In this document: positions 34,088-42,921 of the stretch, piece after piece
How the letters are laid out: the number at the start of each line of letters is the position of its first letter
How positions within the stretch are numbered: the stretch's first letter is position 1
Source: Luteibacter yeojuensis
GTDB lineage: Bacteria > Pseudomonadota > Gammaproteobacteria > Xanthomonadales > Rhodanobacteraceae
Direction: 5' to 3'
DNA length: 62,590 bases
Assembly (NCBI RefSeq): GCF_000964085.1
Contig: NZ_JZRB01000032.1
Coordinates: forward strand, 1 to 62,590
Notes under the pieces: generated by a model
Told to the model about the DNA's origin: nothing
What the model saw: only the letters and a program-made list of their open reading frames with translations
Databases searched by the model: none
Translations under genes and position numbers: made by a program

Positions 34088-36157
34088 TTAAGCGTTCGCC
34101 AGGATGACCATCCAGGCCCGCGCGGCCTGCATCGGCTTGCCGATGGGGATCCAGCGTTCCGGATCGTCCTCGACCTCACTGCGGACACCCGGGTAGGAGC
34201 GGCGGACCTCACGCGCACCCGTATTCGGGTAGACGCAATACTGCAACCGGTTACCCGCACCATCGATGCACCAGGCGGCCGCGGGAGCGACATCGGGTGC
34301 ACCCGCATACAGTGCGCGCATGGCATCCCATTCGGCAGCCCAGGGCAGGCGGCCACCGCCTTGCTGGGCAAGGTTCGTGGCGTGCTGGTAAAACTGATCC
34401 GAGCCAAGATCCACCAGATGGCTCACCTTGCTCACCGTGACCTCGTACGCCGCGGTGCTGCCACGGGCATCGGTCACGATCACCCGTGCCTTGCCGTTGC
34501 GCAAGGAAACCACGCGACCACTGTGTTCATCCACCTCCACGGCACCGTCCGCCGTCGAATAACGATAGGGCGGAATACCACCGGAAGCGACGCGCGTCAC
34601 GTATGCGCCATCCGGAGGCGTGATTACAGGCTTTTCCAGACGGAAGATCGGCGTGGCGAGTTCGACCAGGGATGAGTTGATACTCAAAGGTGGCGCCGTT
34701 TCGAGGACTTTCAGCGTCACCCACGGCGACTCGAGGTGGACGATCGGTTCGCTGCGTACTTCGCCGTTTCGCCACGCCGGTGCGTTGAAGGTGATCGTGT
34801 AGCGCAAACGTACGGAACCACCAGCGAGCTGGACAACAGCCGATGCCGGTACCGCGAAGACAATCTTTCCGTCCGAATCGGCCTCCGCGCCCGTAAGCAC
34901 TGCGCTGAACGACGTGGCAGAGCCGTCGGCGCGCGTACCTTCCCATTCAAGGAAGCAACGGTCGCCCGCATCGATACCGACCCACGCAGGCACCAGAACG
35001 TGCGCAACACCGCTCAGAGTGGTCGGGTCGAGCGTGTCATTGACGGCCTCAACGACGGTAGGCGGCAGGATGGCCGCAGCGTGTCCTTCGATGCTCAGCC
35101 GACGAACCCGCGATTTCATCGCAGCACCGCTCTCACGGACAATGCGATAGCTCACAGAGGCCGTCGACGCTGCAAGGGCGGCGACATGCTCATACGGGAT
35201 GACAAATTCGACGGGCGCTTGAGAATCCGGGCCAGTAAGCGGAGGCGTCTCAAAATGGATCGACTTACCCGCCGAGGTGACGCCAGCCCAAACAACCGTG
35301 ATGGCGCTGCCCACCCACGCGCTGTCACGGTTGACCCGAACGCGTACGTCCCTGCGGTTGATGCTGCGCAGATCGATCGCGTCGCCGAGTTCATCCACGG
35401 TGCCCAGCACCCAAGGCGCGACGGGTGCCGTCGCCAGATCCGGTGGAACCGCAACCGTCACCGGCGGCGACCAGAGGGACCAGTTCGCCACCCGGTCATA
35501 GATCTGGTATCGGACTTCGACGTCGCCGCCAGCGCCGTCGGTGACGGCCTCCCTCGGAACAGCCGTCGTGAGTGCCCTACCAACGTCGTCAAGCGCAACA
35601 GTGGGCAACGGGATCGAAAGGTGATTCCACCTGACCGATGCCTGATCACCTGCCGCCATATTACGGTACGGGGGAATCGTGACCCTGATGCCATTGAGGT
35701 CATCGGGAATGGGGGAGGGGGTAATGGACGCCCGAGCGAGCCCCTCATTGAGGTAGGGCGTGTCAGGATGGGTGTCCGTACCGCCCGGCAGCGACGTCTT
35801 CACGTAGAGCGTCACCTTCTCCGATTCGAAGACGGTGCTCCCCAACGGGCCGGTCACACGTGCAACCAGATCGACGAATCCATCGCCAAACTCAACAAAG
35901 CTCTTGCAAGCAACCGGCAACAGGATTTGCTGGGTGTCCGTCGGAACGTAGAACCCGGTGGCGACGACCTTCCGTTGCCTGCCGATCAGTACCTCCACCT
36001 TGTCGTATTGCCGGAAGTCAAGCCACGGACCGACGCCGACAATAATGTGCGCGTCGGGGTTGGAAAGCAGGTCCTTGTAGCCGAGGCCGTCATAGACCGT
36101 GCCGGGGACATAGGGCGGCGGCAGTTGTGTAGCGCGTGCGTCCTCAGTGATATCCAT
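34088..36157 (-). CDS. Ig-like module protein 2 with lectin-like C-terminus
   Basis: A 689-residue protein with no signal peptide. It has at least four beta-sandwich modules, with P-P-Y/A-W ... GD ... W and NWS-type closings, for example TIPPYRNMAAGDQASVRW and LVPAWVGIDAGDRCFLEW. Near residue 530 a short cadherin/Ig-type repeat begins (GGIPPYRYS, VVSLRNGKARVIVTDARG). The C-terminal 110 residues contain GGGRLPWAAEWDAMRALYAG, which resembles the opening of the C-type-lectin-like domain at the ends of intimin/invasin proteins. AAGGAG precedes the ATG. It follows Ig-like gene 3 by 20 bp. Base composition is lower in GC than the neighbours. An adhesive or effector role is inference. Confidence 0.78.
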   Translation of the reverse strand: MDITEDARATQLPPPYVPGTVYDGLGYKDLLSNPDAHIIVGVGPWLDFRQYDKVEVLIGRQRKVVATGFYVPTDTQQILLPVACKSFVEFGDGFVDLVARVTGPLGSTVFESEKVTLYVKTSLPGGTDTHPDTPYLNEGLARASITPSPIPDDLNGIRVTIPPYRNMAAGDQASVRWNHLSIPLPTVALDDVGRALTTAVPREAVTDGAGGDVEVRYQIYDRVANWSLWSPPVTVAVPPDLATAPVAPWVLGTVDELGDAIDLRSINRRDVRVRVNRDSAWVGSAITVVWAGVTSAGKSIHFETPPLTGPDSQAPVEFVIPYEHVAALAASTASVSYRIVRESGAAMKSRVRRLSIEGHAAAILPPTVVEAVNDTLDPTTLSGVAHVLVPAWVGIDAGDRCFLEWEGTRADGSATSFSAVLTGAEADSDGKIVFAVPASAVVQLAGGSVRLRYTITFNAPAWRNGEVRSEPIVHLESPWVTLKVLETAPPLSINSSLVELATPIFRLEKPVITPPDGAYVTRVASGGIPPYRYSTADGAVEVDEHSGRVVSLRNGKARVIVTDARGSTAAYEVTVSKVSHLVDLGSDQFYQHATNLAQQGGGRLPWAAEWDAMRALYAGAPDVAPAAAWCIDGAGNRLQYCVYPNTGAREVRRSYPGVRSEVEDDPERWIPIGKPMQAARAWMVILANA

Positions 36158-36177
36158 GCGATTTTCTCCTTGCAGTG

Positions 36178-38142
36178 TCAGGGTCGAGGTGTGGTTCGGA
36201 AGTCGACGACCATCTTGCGAGGCGACGATTTCCCGATACCGATGGCATTGGTGACGGCGTAGCTGAGGAAGATGCGCCCGAACTTCAGCCCGTCGACTTG
36301 GGACGCGGGAATGAGCACGTCGAGATATTGCGTTTCCTCGCGTCCTCCCGCGGGATTCGATCGCGACTCAAGGTTTTCCGCGCTAATGGTCGTGTTGATC
36401 ATCCCCGATGCGCTGGGGACGTGAGGACCTTCGTCGAAGCCATCGAAGCTCTTGAACTCAAGGCGCACCTCATCCCCGATGGCGATGTTCTGCCATGCGT
36501 CCATGCGAACGATGATGCCGTGATCGCGAAGGAGCTTGTCGCCCTCAATGCCGTAGACCCCGTATTCCGCGAAGTTCTCACTGGCACCCAAGGCGTCGCA
36601 ATCGGCGAGCGTCGTTCCACCGCCAGGGAGCTCGCTCGGTTGGTGGCAACGGATACGCTGCACACGCGACGTGACATTGACGACGCCAACCGAATCACCA
36701 AGATCCCTCGTGACGCGGTACCTGACATCCGCCGTGGCAGGCAAGTTTTCAAGCGCAGCCGAAGGAATGGCGACGGTATGGGGGTAGACCTCGTCTTCGA
36801 TGATCGACGGCAGCCCCACGGCGGCCTGACCGATGAACACCTGGATGGAGTCGCCCGGCTTCAAGCCGTCCGGATGGTCCGCCTGGGGGATCGAGGCTAC
36901 CCCGTCATGCTCGCGATCAACCAACGTGATGACGTTGTCGATACCGCGCGCGCCGCCACGAAGGACAGGCAGGGCAAGCCGTTCGTGAACCTCGGTCGAG
37001 GGATCGGGGTCGCGGCCCCCGGGGGTGTCCAGGTTGAACCTGATGGTCTCGCCCTGCGACGACAAACGCATATCGTCACGAATGACGTCGTAGCGGCACG
37101 AAACCGTTTGTTCGCCGGGTTCACTGGCGGAGACGAGGTTCCACACCAGATTGTACGGGACGGCGATGGAGAGCATGGTCCCCGCGTTGGCCAGATCGCC
37201 CGGCAGGACTTCGACAGGAGCGATCGCACGGCTTCCGAGATGAAGACCGATGAGATCGCCCTCGGCACAGGGCGGTGACGTTTGCGGGATATCGACCAGC
37301 ATGGTCGGCCTCACATCACCGTGGAGAACGATCCCCGGGGTGGCCGAGTTCACGTGCGGTTTCGGAATGTCGATGGGGATATCAACAAGGAGCGCACGAG
37401 CGGACGTGATGCGGCTCGGCTGGCTCGCATTACCGGCAAGATCCGACACGGAGTAATAGAAATCCAGAATGCCGTTGCCTTTCAGTGCGACGAGCTTGGC
37501 GGCAGGGATTTCCAGCACGGCGTCAGATTCCACCGAGCGGACCTCGAACGATGTGGCCTCGATCTCTCGCGCCGACGAACGATGACGAACGCGGACGTGG
37601 ATTCTGTCGCCGACAGCGGCACTCGGGTGCATCGGTACCACGCAGCGCAACGCCTTGTTCGGCTGGCGATCGAGGTAAGCCATCGTCAATCCATGAAAAT
37701 CAACTTCTTCGGGGAGGATGATGCGAGGAAGGGACGGTCCAACCGGCGCTACCCGGTCAATGACCATGAAGGTATGGCGGGACCGCATGGTGGCCCCCAG
37801 GGGGCGACGAGATTCGTAGGCGATTCGATACGGGCCGTCGCCCAACGATTGGATCGTCGCCTTGGGTAGCAACAGTTGGACGTACTGACCCACGGGATCG
37901 CGAACGGTAACAGCCGTCGATTCGAGAAGTTGGTTCTCAAAGATGAGCATGAACATATGCCCCGGTTGCGTCTCAAGCCCAGGCGTGTCGACGACAGGAG
38001 CCAGGATCTCAAGATCGGTGTTGAGCGCGTCGATGGGCAGCGTCTTGCCGTCCCCACGCGCAGCGGGAATGGTCGGCGCCTTATCGAAGGTGACCCGCTC
38101 GCCATTTTCGATGCGTGCAATTCGAGGTGCGTTACTTTGCAT
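36178..38142 (-). CDS. Ig-like module protein 3
   Basis: A 654-residue protein of the same module family and first in a two-gene unit with gene 2. No signal peptide. Module lines include VVPMHPSAAVGDRIHVRV closed by LDFYYSVSDLAGNASQPS, and LDVLIPASQVDGLKFGRIFLSYAVTNAIGIGKSS at the C-terminus. GCGGAGG precedes ATG 38142; the frame is open upstream but that part is low quality. The upstream region shares a block with that of gene 4. Lower GC than the core genome. Confidence 0.78.
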   Translation of the reverse strand: MQSNAPRIARIENGERVTFDKAPTIPAARGDGKTLPIDALNTDLEILAPVVDTPGLETQPGHMFMLIFENQLLESTAVTVRDPVGQYVQLLLPKATIQSLGDGPYRIAYESRRPLGATMRSRHTFMVIDRVAPVGPSLPRIILPEEVDFHGLTMAYLDRQPNKALRCVVPMHPSAAVGDRIHVRVRHRSSAREIEATSFEVRSVESDAVLEIPAAKLVALKGNGILDFYYSVSDLAGNASQPSRITSARALLVDIPIDIPKPHVNSATPGIVLHGDVRPTMLVDIPQTSPPCAEGDLIGLHLGSRAIAPVEVLPGDLANAGTMLSIAVPYNLVWNLVSASEPGEQTVSCRYDVIRDDMRLSSQGETIRFNLDTPGGRDPDPSTEVHERLALPVLRGGARGIDNVITLVDREHDGVASIPQADHPDGLKPGDSIQVFIGQAAVGLPSIIEDEVYPHTVAIPSAALENLPATADVRYRVTRDLGDSVGVVNVTSRVQRIRCHQPSELPGGGTTLADCDALGASENFAEYGVYGIEGDKLLRDHGIIVRMDAWQNIAIGDEVRLEFKSFDGFDEGPHVPSASGMINTTISAENLESRSNPAGGREETQYLDVLIPASQVDGLKFGRIFLSYAVTNAIGIGKSSPRKMVVDFRTTPRP

Positions 38143-38216
38143 GGTGGAACCTCCGCTTGTGTTGATGGTGCATTGATTCTGCGGATCGCCACGCTCGCGA
38201 TGTATAGGTCCGTTCC

Positions 38217-38288
38217 GACGCGTCGTGAAGGCCTTCGGAGCCGATTCGTGTGCGTAAGCGCGGACGTGGACCCTCTTTGGACTACACA
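38217..38288. promoter_or_regulatory. Shared upstream block, copy 1
   Basis: GACGCGTCG (38217-38225), 54 bases, then GACTACACA (38280-38288), with GCGTAAGCGC in between. The same motifs with the same 54-base spacing occur at 41862-41933. It lies in the 292-base divergent gap between Ig-like gene 3 and the autotransporter gene and is a candidate common control region. Nothing else is evident in this gap apart from a nearby direct repeat TCGCGACGT. Confidence 0.5.
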
Positions 38289-38434
38289 GAGGGAGGGTAT
38301 CGCTGACGCAAAAATCAGGGATGGACGACATGCCGCCACGTGAAGCGCGTGTTCGAATGCCTCGGTCGCGACGTTGATCGCGACGTGGAAGCCTCGGCCA
38401 TCGTTCCCGTGGGCATAGTTGATGGTGTGATGAA

Positions 38435-40852
38435 GTGACTAAGAAGCAGGGCGTTAGACTGTATGAGCGCCGTTTGATCGTTGCCGCGCTGGTGGCTTGT
38501 GTTTCTGGTGAGGTATCGGCGGGGTTTGTCGGTAAGGGTGATGACATCCTTGTGCGCGGGCCGGGTGGGGTGCCACAGCTTTGGCGCGCCCCCTATGGCG
38601 GCCGGCTGAGCCTGGAAGATGGCGCGAAGGCGCTTTCAGTGGTGGCCTACGGGGCAACCGTCTCGGTGAGCCAGTCGCAGGTATCTGCACTCTCGGGTAT
38701 CGCCCTCTTCGGTAGCCGCGGTACCGACTTCCTTGTCAGCGGCTCACAGATAGAGAGTGCCGACAATGTTGCCGTGAGCCTGCTCCACCTGGCCGGAGGC
38801 GAGGTGTTCACCAGGGCGTCGCGGTTGAGGGTGGCCTCTAGCAAGATCAGCGGGCAGGCTGGGGCCGTTGACATCGATGGGCACGGCAATGCAAGCATCG
38901 TCGACTCAAAGGTCATTTCGACGGGAGAAGGGTCGGACGCAGTTCTTCTGGGTGCAGGGTCTTTGCAGGTTTCGGGGCGCTCCCGTATTCACGGCGTAAG
39001 GTCGGGCATCACCGTATACGCCGGCTTCGATGCGCCCATGGATGGCGATGGGCGCGTCAGTTTGACGAACTCGACGGTTTCATCCGACTCAGGGCCGGCC
39101 ATCCGCCTCGAGTCGCATTCGCTAAAGGACGTCGCTGCGGCGTTCGTGGTGTCCGACCACTCGTGGGTCGGCTCGGCGTCGGGTCAGGCCGTTCACGTCG
39201 AGCGTGGCGGCGATCTCGATCTGACGGTGGCTCGCTCCACGATCGACGGAAGCGTTGTTCTGGATGACAAGGCGTCGGCGCGCGCGATCCTGAAAGACGA
39301 GGCCTCGCTTCGCGGCGCGATTCGCGGTCACCTCGATCTGACCGTCGCGTCAGGATCGACCTGGCTGTCCGATCAGGACTCTAGCCTAAGGACCTTGTCG
39401 CTCTCTGGCGGGACGATCGGGTTTACCGAGAGTGAAGCACCCACGCGCGAGATCCGTGTAAGCGGCGACGTCGAAGGATCAGGTGGTGACGTGCATCTTC
39501 GGGCGTCCCTGTCACCGGCGGTATCCACGAGCGATCGACTAACCATTGATGGAAGCCTTCGCACCGACGCGCCATTGCGACTATTTGTTACCGCATCGGG
39601 TCAGGGTGGTCCGACGGATACGAATGGCAATGGCCGGGCTGATCCTGACGAGGGCCTGTCGTTGGTGCAGGTGGCCGGGAAGGCTTCAGCCGACGCGGTG
39701 CAGTTGGCAAACGGCTACGTCATGGCGGGCCCATATCAGTACGCCCTGTACGCGTGGGGGCCCACAGATGGGCACGCAGATAACGGCTGGGACTTCAAGC
39801 TCGCCAGCCGGATGGTCACGGAGGGAGCCGGTGATGATTCGACCGACAGTCCGGACGAAACAGTCGACCCTGGCAAGGGGTCGGGCGACAAAGCGCGCCC
39901 CGCTGTCACTCCGGAAATTCCTGCCTACCTGTCAGCTTCGTCGGCATCCCTTTCGTACGCCGATAGCATGACTGACGGCCTTCACCAGCGCATGGGCGAG
40001 CTCCGCGACAGCGATTTCGCGGGCGATGTAGGCACGGAGTGGTTCCTGCGGCAGCACCAGGCCAAGGAGCGCTACACAAGCAATCGCTCCTTCTCGCAGT
40101 ACGGCTATAACTTTGACCAGAGCGCTGACTACGTCCAGTTCGGTGGCTCGTTGGTCGCACTTGATGGTGACAATGGTGCGCTACGGGCGGGTTGGGCCAT
40201 CGACCATGGTACGACCGCCATCACGCCACGTGCCGTGGACGGCTACAGCGTGACACGACTGAAATCCAACGGTTTCTCGGCCTGGCTGACGTGGAAACAC
40301 GGGACCGGTCTATGGGTGGATACCGCGATCTCGAGCCATCGCCTACGAGGCGGCACCGACACTGCGGTATCCGGCCGTCAGGTAAGTAAGCAGAGCTTGG
40401 CGGTTGGAAGCATTTCAGCGGAGATGGGCTTCCCGATCACGCTTTCCCCGTCCTGGACTATCGAGCCACGCGCCCTTGCCGCTTATCGCTCCGTTTCTAT
40501 AAATAAGGTCGCAGGTCGTAACGGATTGGCAGTCGATGGCGCGCATGGGAGCTACGGTCGATACTCGGCCGGAATTTCACTGATTCGCCACGATGAAAAG
40601 TTCACGCCATACGCTCGTGTGAACGTGGAAGCGAGTACTGGGCGTGGAGTGGCCATCAAAGCGCGGGCCAATGACGTTGAGGCACAGTTCGTATCGGGTG
40701 CGCCCGGGGCGTCCTACGTGACGTCCGCCGGCTTCAGCGTGCGGCTAGGCGAACGCATCCGGATGTTTGGTGAGTCCGCGTACCGTCACTACATCGGTCG
40801 TGGTGGTTTCCAGGGCTGGAGCACAAATATGGGGCTGCGCATGACCCTTTGA
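38435..40852 (+). CDS. Type V autotransporter with pertactin-like passenger
   Basis: An 805-residue outer-membrane protein. Residues 1-29 are a long signal peptide (ending VSA). The passenger (about 30-500) is rich in short repeated beta strands (S-x-V-x-V-S, G-x-A-V/I) as in right-handed beta-helix passengers. It contains a calcium-loop-like TDTNGNGRADPDEG (about residue 395). An Asp/Gly/Pro-rich hinge (about 475-500) leads to a 12-stranded barrel (about 540-805), recognised by QYGYNFDQSADYVQFGG and the terminal strand GWSTNMGLRMTL. The last residue is Leu rather than the common Phe. GTG start with a weak ribosome-binding site. It is the only plus-strand gene among minus-strand Ig-like genes 1-4. 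Confidence 0.9.
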   Translation: MTKKQGVRLYERRLIVAALVACVSGEVSAGFVGKGDDILVRGPGGVPQLWRAPYGGRLSLEDGAKALSVVAYGATVSVSQSQVSALSGIALFGSRGTDFLVSGSQIESADNVAVSLLHLAGGEVFTRASRLRVASSKISGQAGAVDIDGHGNASIVDSKVISTGEGSDAVLLGAGSLQVSGRSRIHGVRSGITVYAGFDAPMDGDGRVSLTNSTVSSDSGPAIRLESHSLKDVAAAFVVSDHSWVGSASGQAVHVERGGDLDLTVARSTIDGSVVLDDKASARAILKDEASLRGAIRGHLDLTVASGSTWLSDQDSSLRTLSLSGGTIGFTESEAPTREIRVSGDVEGSGGDVHLRASLSPAVSTSDRLTIDGSLRTDAPLRLFVTASGQGGPTDTNGNGRADPDEGLSLVQVAGKASADAVQLANGYVMAGPYQYALYAWGPTDGHADNGWDFKLASRMVTEGAGDDSTDSPDETVDPGKGSGDKARPAVTPEIPAYLSASSASLSYADSMTDGLHQRMGELRDSDFAGDVGTEWFLRQHQAKERYTSNRSFSQYGYNFDQSADYVQFGGSLVALDGDNGALRAGWAIDHGTTAITPRAVDGYSVTRLKSNGFSAWLTWKHGTGLWVDTAISSHRLRGGTDTAVSGRQVSKQSLAVGSISAEMGFPITLSPSWTIEPRALAAYRSVSINKVAGRNGLAVDGAHGSYGRYSAGISLIRHDEKFTPYARVNVEASTGRGVAIKARANDVEAQFVSGAPGASYVTSAGFSVRLGERIRMFGESAYRHYIGRGGFQGWSTNMGLRMTL

Positions 40853-40856
40853 CGAA

Positions 40857-40897
40857 AATCCCGGGTTGGCAGGCGATTCGCCTGGCAACCCGGGATT
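40857..40897. terminator. Bidirectional terminator
   Basis: An 18-bp stem with one mismatch (AATCCCGGGTTGGCAGGC pairing with the mirrored arm ending CCCGGGATT) and a 5-base loop, flanked by AAAA on the left and TTTT on the right. It lies between the convergent autotransporter and Ig-like gene 4, so it can work for both. Confidence 0.88.
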
Positions 40898-40963
40898 GAT
40901 TTTCCGCTCGGTGCAGGTGGCGTGTCATTGATAGGGAAAGACCCACCCCCTTGCGGGTCGCTA

Positions 40964-41758
40964 CTAGTTCGGATCGAGCTGGACCGTGTGCTTCGACGGG
41001 GACGAAGGCTCGCTCAGGTTCCCCGCACGATCCTCCACCATATAGTAGATATCAAGCCGATCATCGGCCGAGGACTGGCTCAGGTCCAACATGCCGAAAG
41101 AGATTTTCGTCGGATCGTCACCGCTCGAAGCGGGTACCGAGGCAATCAGGACGCCATCGCCACCGGTGGGCCTCACATAGACATGGAGTGTGTCGTCTCC
41201 GCTGACCCACGCGTAGTCCGGCACGATCCCAACGATCCTTTCGCCAGGAAAGGCCGCAAACGTATCGGAAGTGATCGGCGCCATGTAGAGCGACTCCGGA
41301 AATTCGATCCTGGGCAAGAGGCGCCCCCCGGCCGGCTGCCTGTCGATACGAATCTGAACGGATCCAGAGCGAGTCTGGTGGCCCATCGGCTTGAACGTGA
41401 TGCGGTAGGCGACGTCATGCACGCCGTCGGGCAACGCATGGCAAACCTCCGACGGGATATGCAGCACAACGCCGCCGCCCCCTTCATACACCGCGCGCAC
41501 GCCATCGAGCGGTGCGCCGTTGAGTAGGGCGTGAAACTCGTCATTCGGCCAAGTGTTGCGTCCAGGATATTTCATGGCCGAAGCATGGATCGTCAAGCCA
41601 CGACCGAGGGCGGCCGTCGGAATAAGGCCGTCCGCGTACGCGTTGAGGATGAGCGGGGTGTACTCGGGTGCGATGTCTCTTTCCTTGGTATATGCGTCGC
41701 TCGTTTCATCTTGCCTGGTCGAGATGGATTCAAATCGGAAGGTCGTGTGGTGCGCCAT
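40964..41758 (-). CDS. Ig-like module protein 4
   Basis: A 264-residue short member of the family with about two modules. The second reads RIEFPESLYMAPITSDTFAAFPGE, VPDYAWVSGDDTLHVYV and closes LDIYYMVEDRAGNLSEPSSPS, aligning with the corresponding part of protein 3. No signal peptide. ATG 41758 has GAGGA at good distance; an ATG four codons upstream is possible. Function unknown. Confidence 0.75.
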   Translation of the reverse strand: MAHHTTFRFESISTRQDETSDAYTKERDIAPEYTPLILNAYADGLIPTAALGRGLTIHASAMKYPGRNTWPNDEFHALLNGAPLDGVRAVYEGGGGVVLHIPSEVCHALPDGVHDVAYRITFKPMGHQTRSGSVQIRIDRQPAGGRLLPRIEFPESLYMAPITSDTFAAFPGERIVGIVPDYAWVSGDDTLHVYVRPTGGDGVLIASVPASSGDDPTKISFGMLDLSQSSADDRLDIYYMVEDRAGNLSEPSSPSKHTVQLDPN

Positions 41759-41861
41759 GATGGTCCTCATTGGTCGTAGCCCCCGGGTGGGACTTGATCA
41801 AGGTAGTCATCGCGGCAGTCGGAATCATCAGCGATCGTCTCGCAAAACCTGCTGTTTTCTC

Positions 41862-41933
41862 GACGCGTCGCGTAGGTGCATTCCTACGTGAGAGGGGGCG
41901 TGAGCGCACATCGAGCACGCTTCCGACTACACA
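41862..41933. promoter_or_regulatory. Shared upstream block, copy 2
   Basis: GACGCGTCG (41862-41870), 54 bases, GACTACACA (41925-41933), with GCGTGAGCGC in between, as in copy 1. It lies in the 278-base divergent gap between Ig-like genes 4 and 5. No other feature is evident in the gap. Confidence 0.5.
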
Positions 41934-42036
41934 ACCTTGCGCAGATTCAGACGCACCACGTAGGCGAGCACCGATATCGTGCGCCCGCCTACCGCTGCAA
42001 ACTGTCGCCTCCATCAACCAGCGAAGGAGACGCCCC

Positions 42037-42921
42037 ATGCCTCGCCGCAGCCCACCCGCCGACCGCATCCAACACGCGGACATCCGCGAATACCTCACCC
42101 GCCGCACCAAGGATTACAGTGCCCGCGGGAAGATCCGTAACAACAAGGGCGCCCTCGTCCGCGCCACCGCGTTCCTCTCGCCGCGCGCGCAGCGCACGCC
42201 GAGCCGCATCATGTTCGCCGATGGCCTCACGTTCGATGGCGTCACGGCGGCGTCGCTTGCGGATATGCCGCGCGAGGAACTGGTGGGCTACATCCCGAAC
42301 TTCCAGAACATCCGGGCCGGCGAGGAGGTGCGTCTCTTCTGCACCCACGATGCGGTCGATACCGTGGTGGAGGTGAGCCGCTTCGTCGTCACGAAGGAGG
42401 CGCTGGTGCTGGTTGTCCGCTTCCCGCGCTCGGTGCTCGAGGCGTTCGGCATGAGCGGCTATATCGATTTCCGCTATGAGCTGCGCAATGCGGTGGAGGA
42501 GTTCACCATCGTGTCGCCTTCGTCGACGTTGTACGTGAACCTGCATGCCACGGCGCGGTACCTGCCGCCGCCCCTGGTGCAGGGCCTGGTCGATGGCGTG
42601 GTGGTGCCGGGCAGCTTTTCCGATGGCCTGGTGGTGGACATCCCGGCGACGGAGCCTGCCAGCAAGGGCGGCAATGAGATCCGTGTCCGCATCGGCGAGG
42701 CGTGTTTCGAGCCGGTCATCCTCGGCAAGCTCGAGGCATCGCTCGACCCGATGATGCGCTTCATCCTCGCCCGCGAGGATATCCTGCGCATGGCGTCGTT
42801 CCACGCCTCGCAGCTCTTCACGGTGGAGGCGTCTTATTCGGTGGAGCAATACGGCGCGCTCAGCGTGTCGACCCCCACGCTGGTGGTGTTCGACCTGCGC
42901 ACGCCGCCGGCGAACGACTAG
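42037..42921 (+). CDS. Ig-like module protein 5
   Basis: A 294-residue member of the family, high in GC like the core genome. After a basic N-terminus, module one contains YIPNFQNIRAGEEVRLFC and closes IDFRYELRNAVEEF; module two contains VVDIPATEPASKGGNEIRVRIG and closes FTVEASYSVEQYGALS. No signal peptide. GAAGGAG precedes ATG 42037. Its stop overlaps the stop of the convergent next gene by 4 bp (CTAG). Confidence 0.75.
   Translation: MPRRSPPADRIQHADIREYLTRRTKDYSARGKIRNNKGALVRATAFLSPRAQRTPSRIMFADGLTFDGVTAASLADMPREELVGYIPNFQNIRAGEEVRLFCTHDAVDTVVEVSRFVVTKEALVLVVRFPRSVLEAFGMSGYIDFRYELRNAVEEFTIVSPSSTLYVNLHATARYLPPPLVQGLVDGVVVPGSFSDGLVVDIPATEPASKGGNEIRVRIGEACFEPVILGKLEASLDPMMRFILAREDILRMASFHASQLFTVEASYSVEQYGALSVSTPTLVVFDLRTPPAND

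Noticed and set aside
34195-34203. GTAGGAGC match inside Ig-like gene 2, like the head of a REP
   Set aside because: It is not followed by a stem and GCGA, so it is probably a chance match within coding sequence.
32092-42921. The island as a prophage or tailocin
   Set aside because: No integrase, capsid, tail, lysis or baseplate gene is seen; Ig-like modules alone are not enough.
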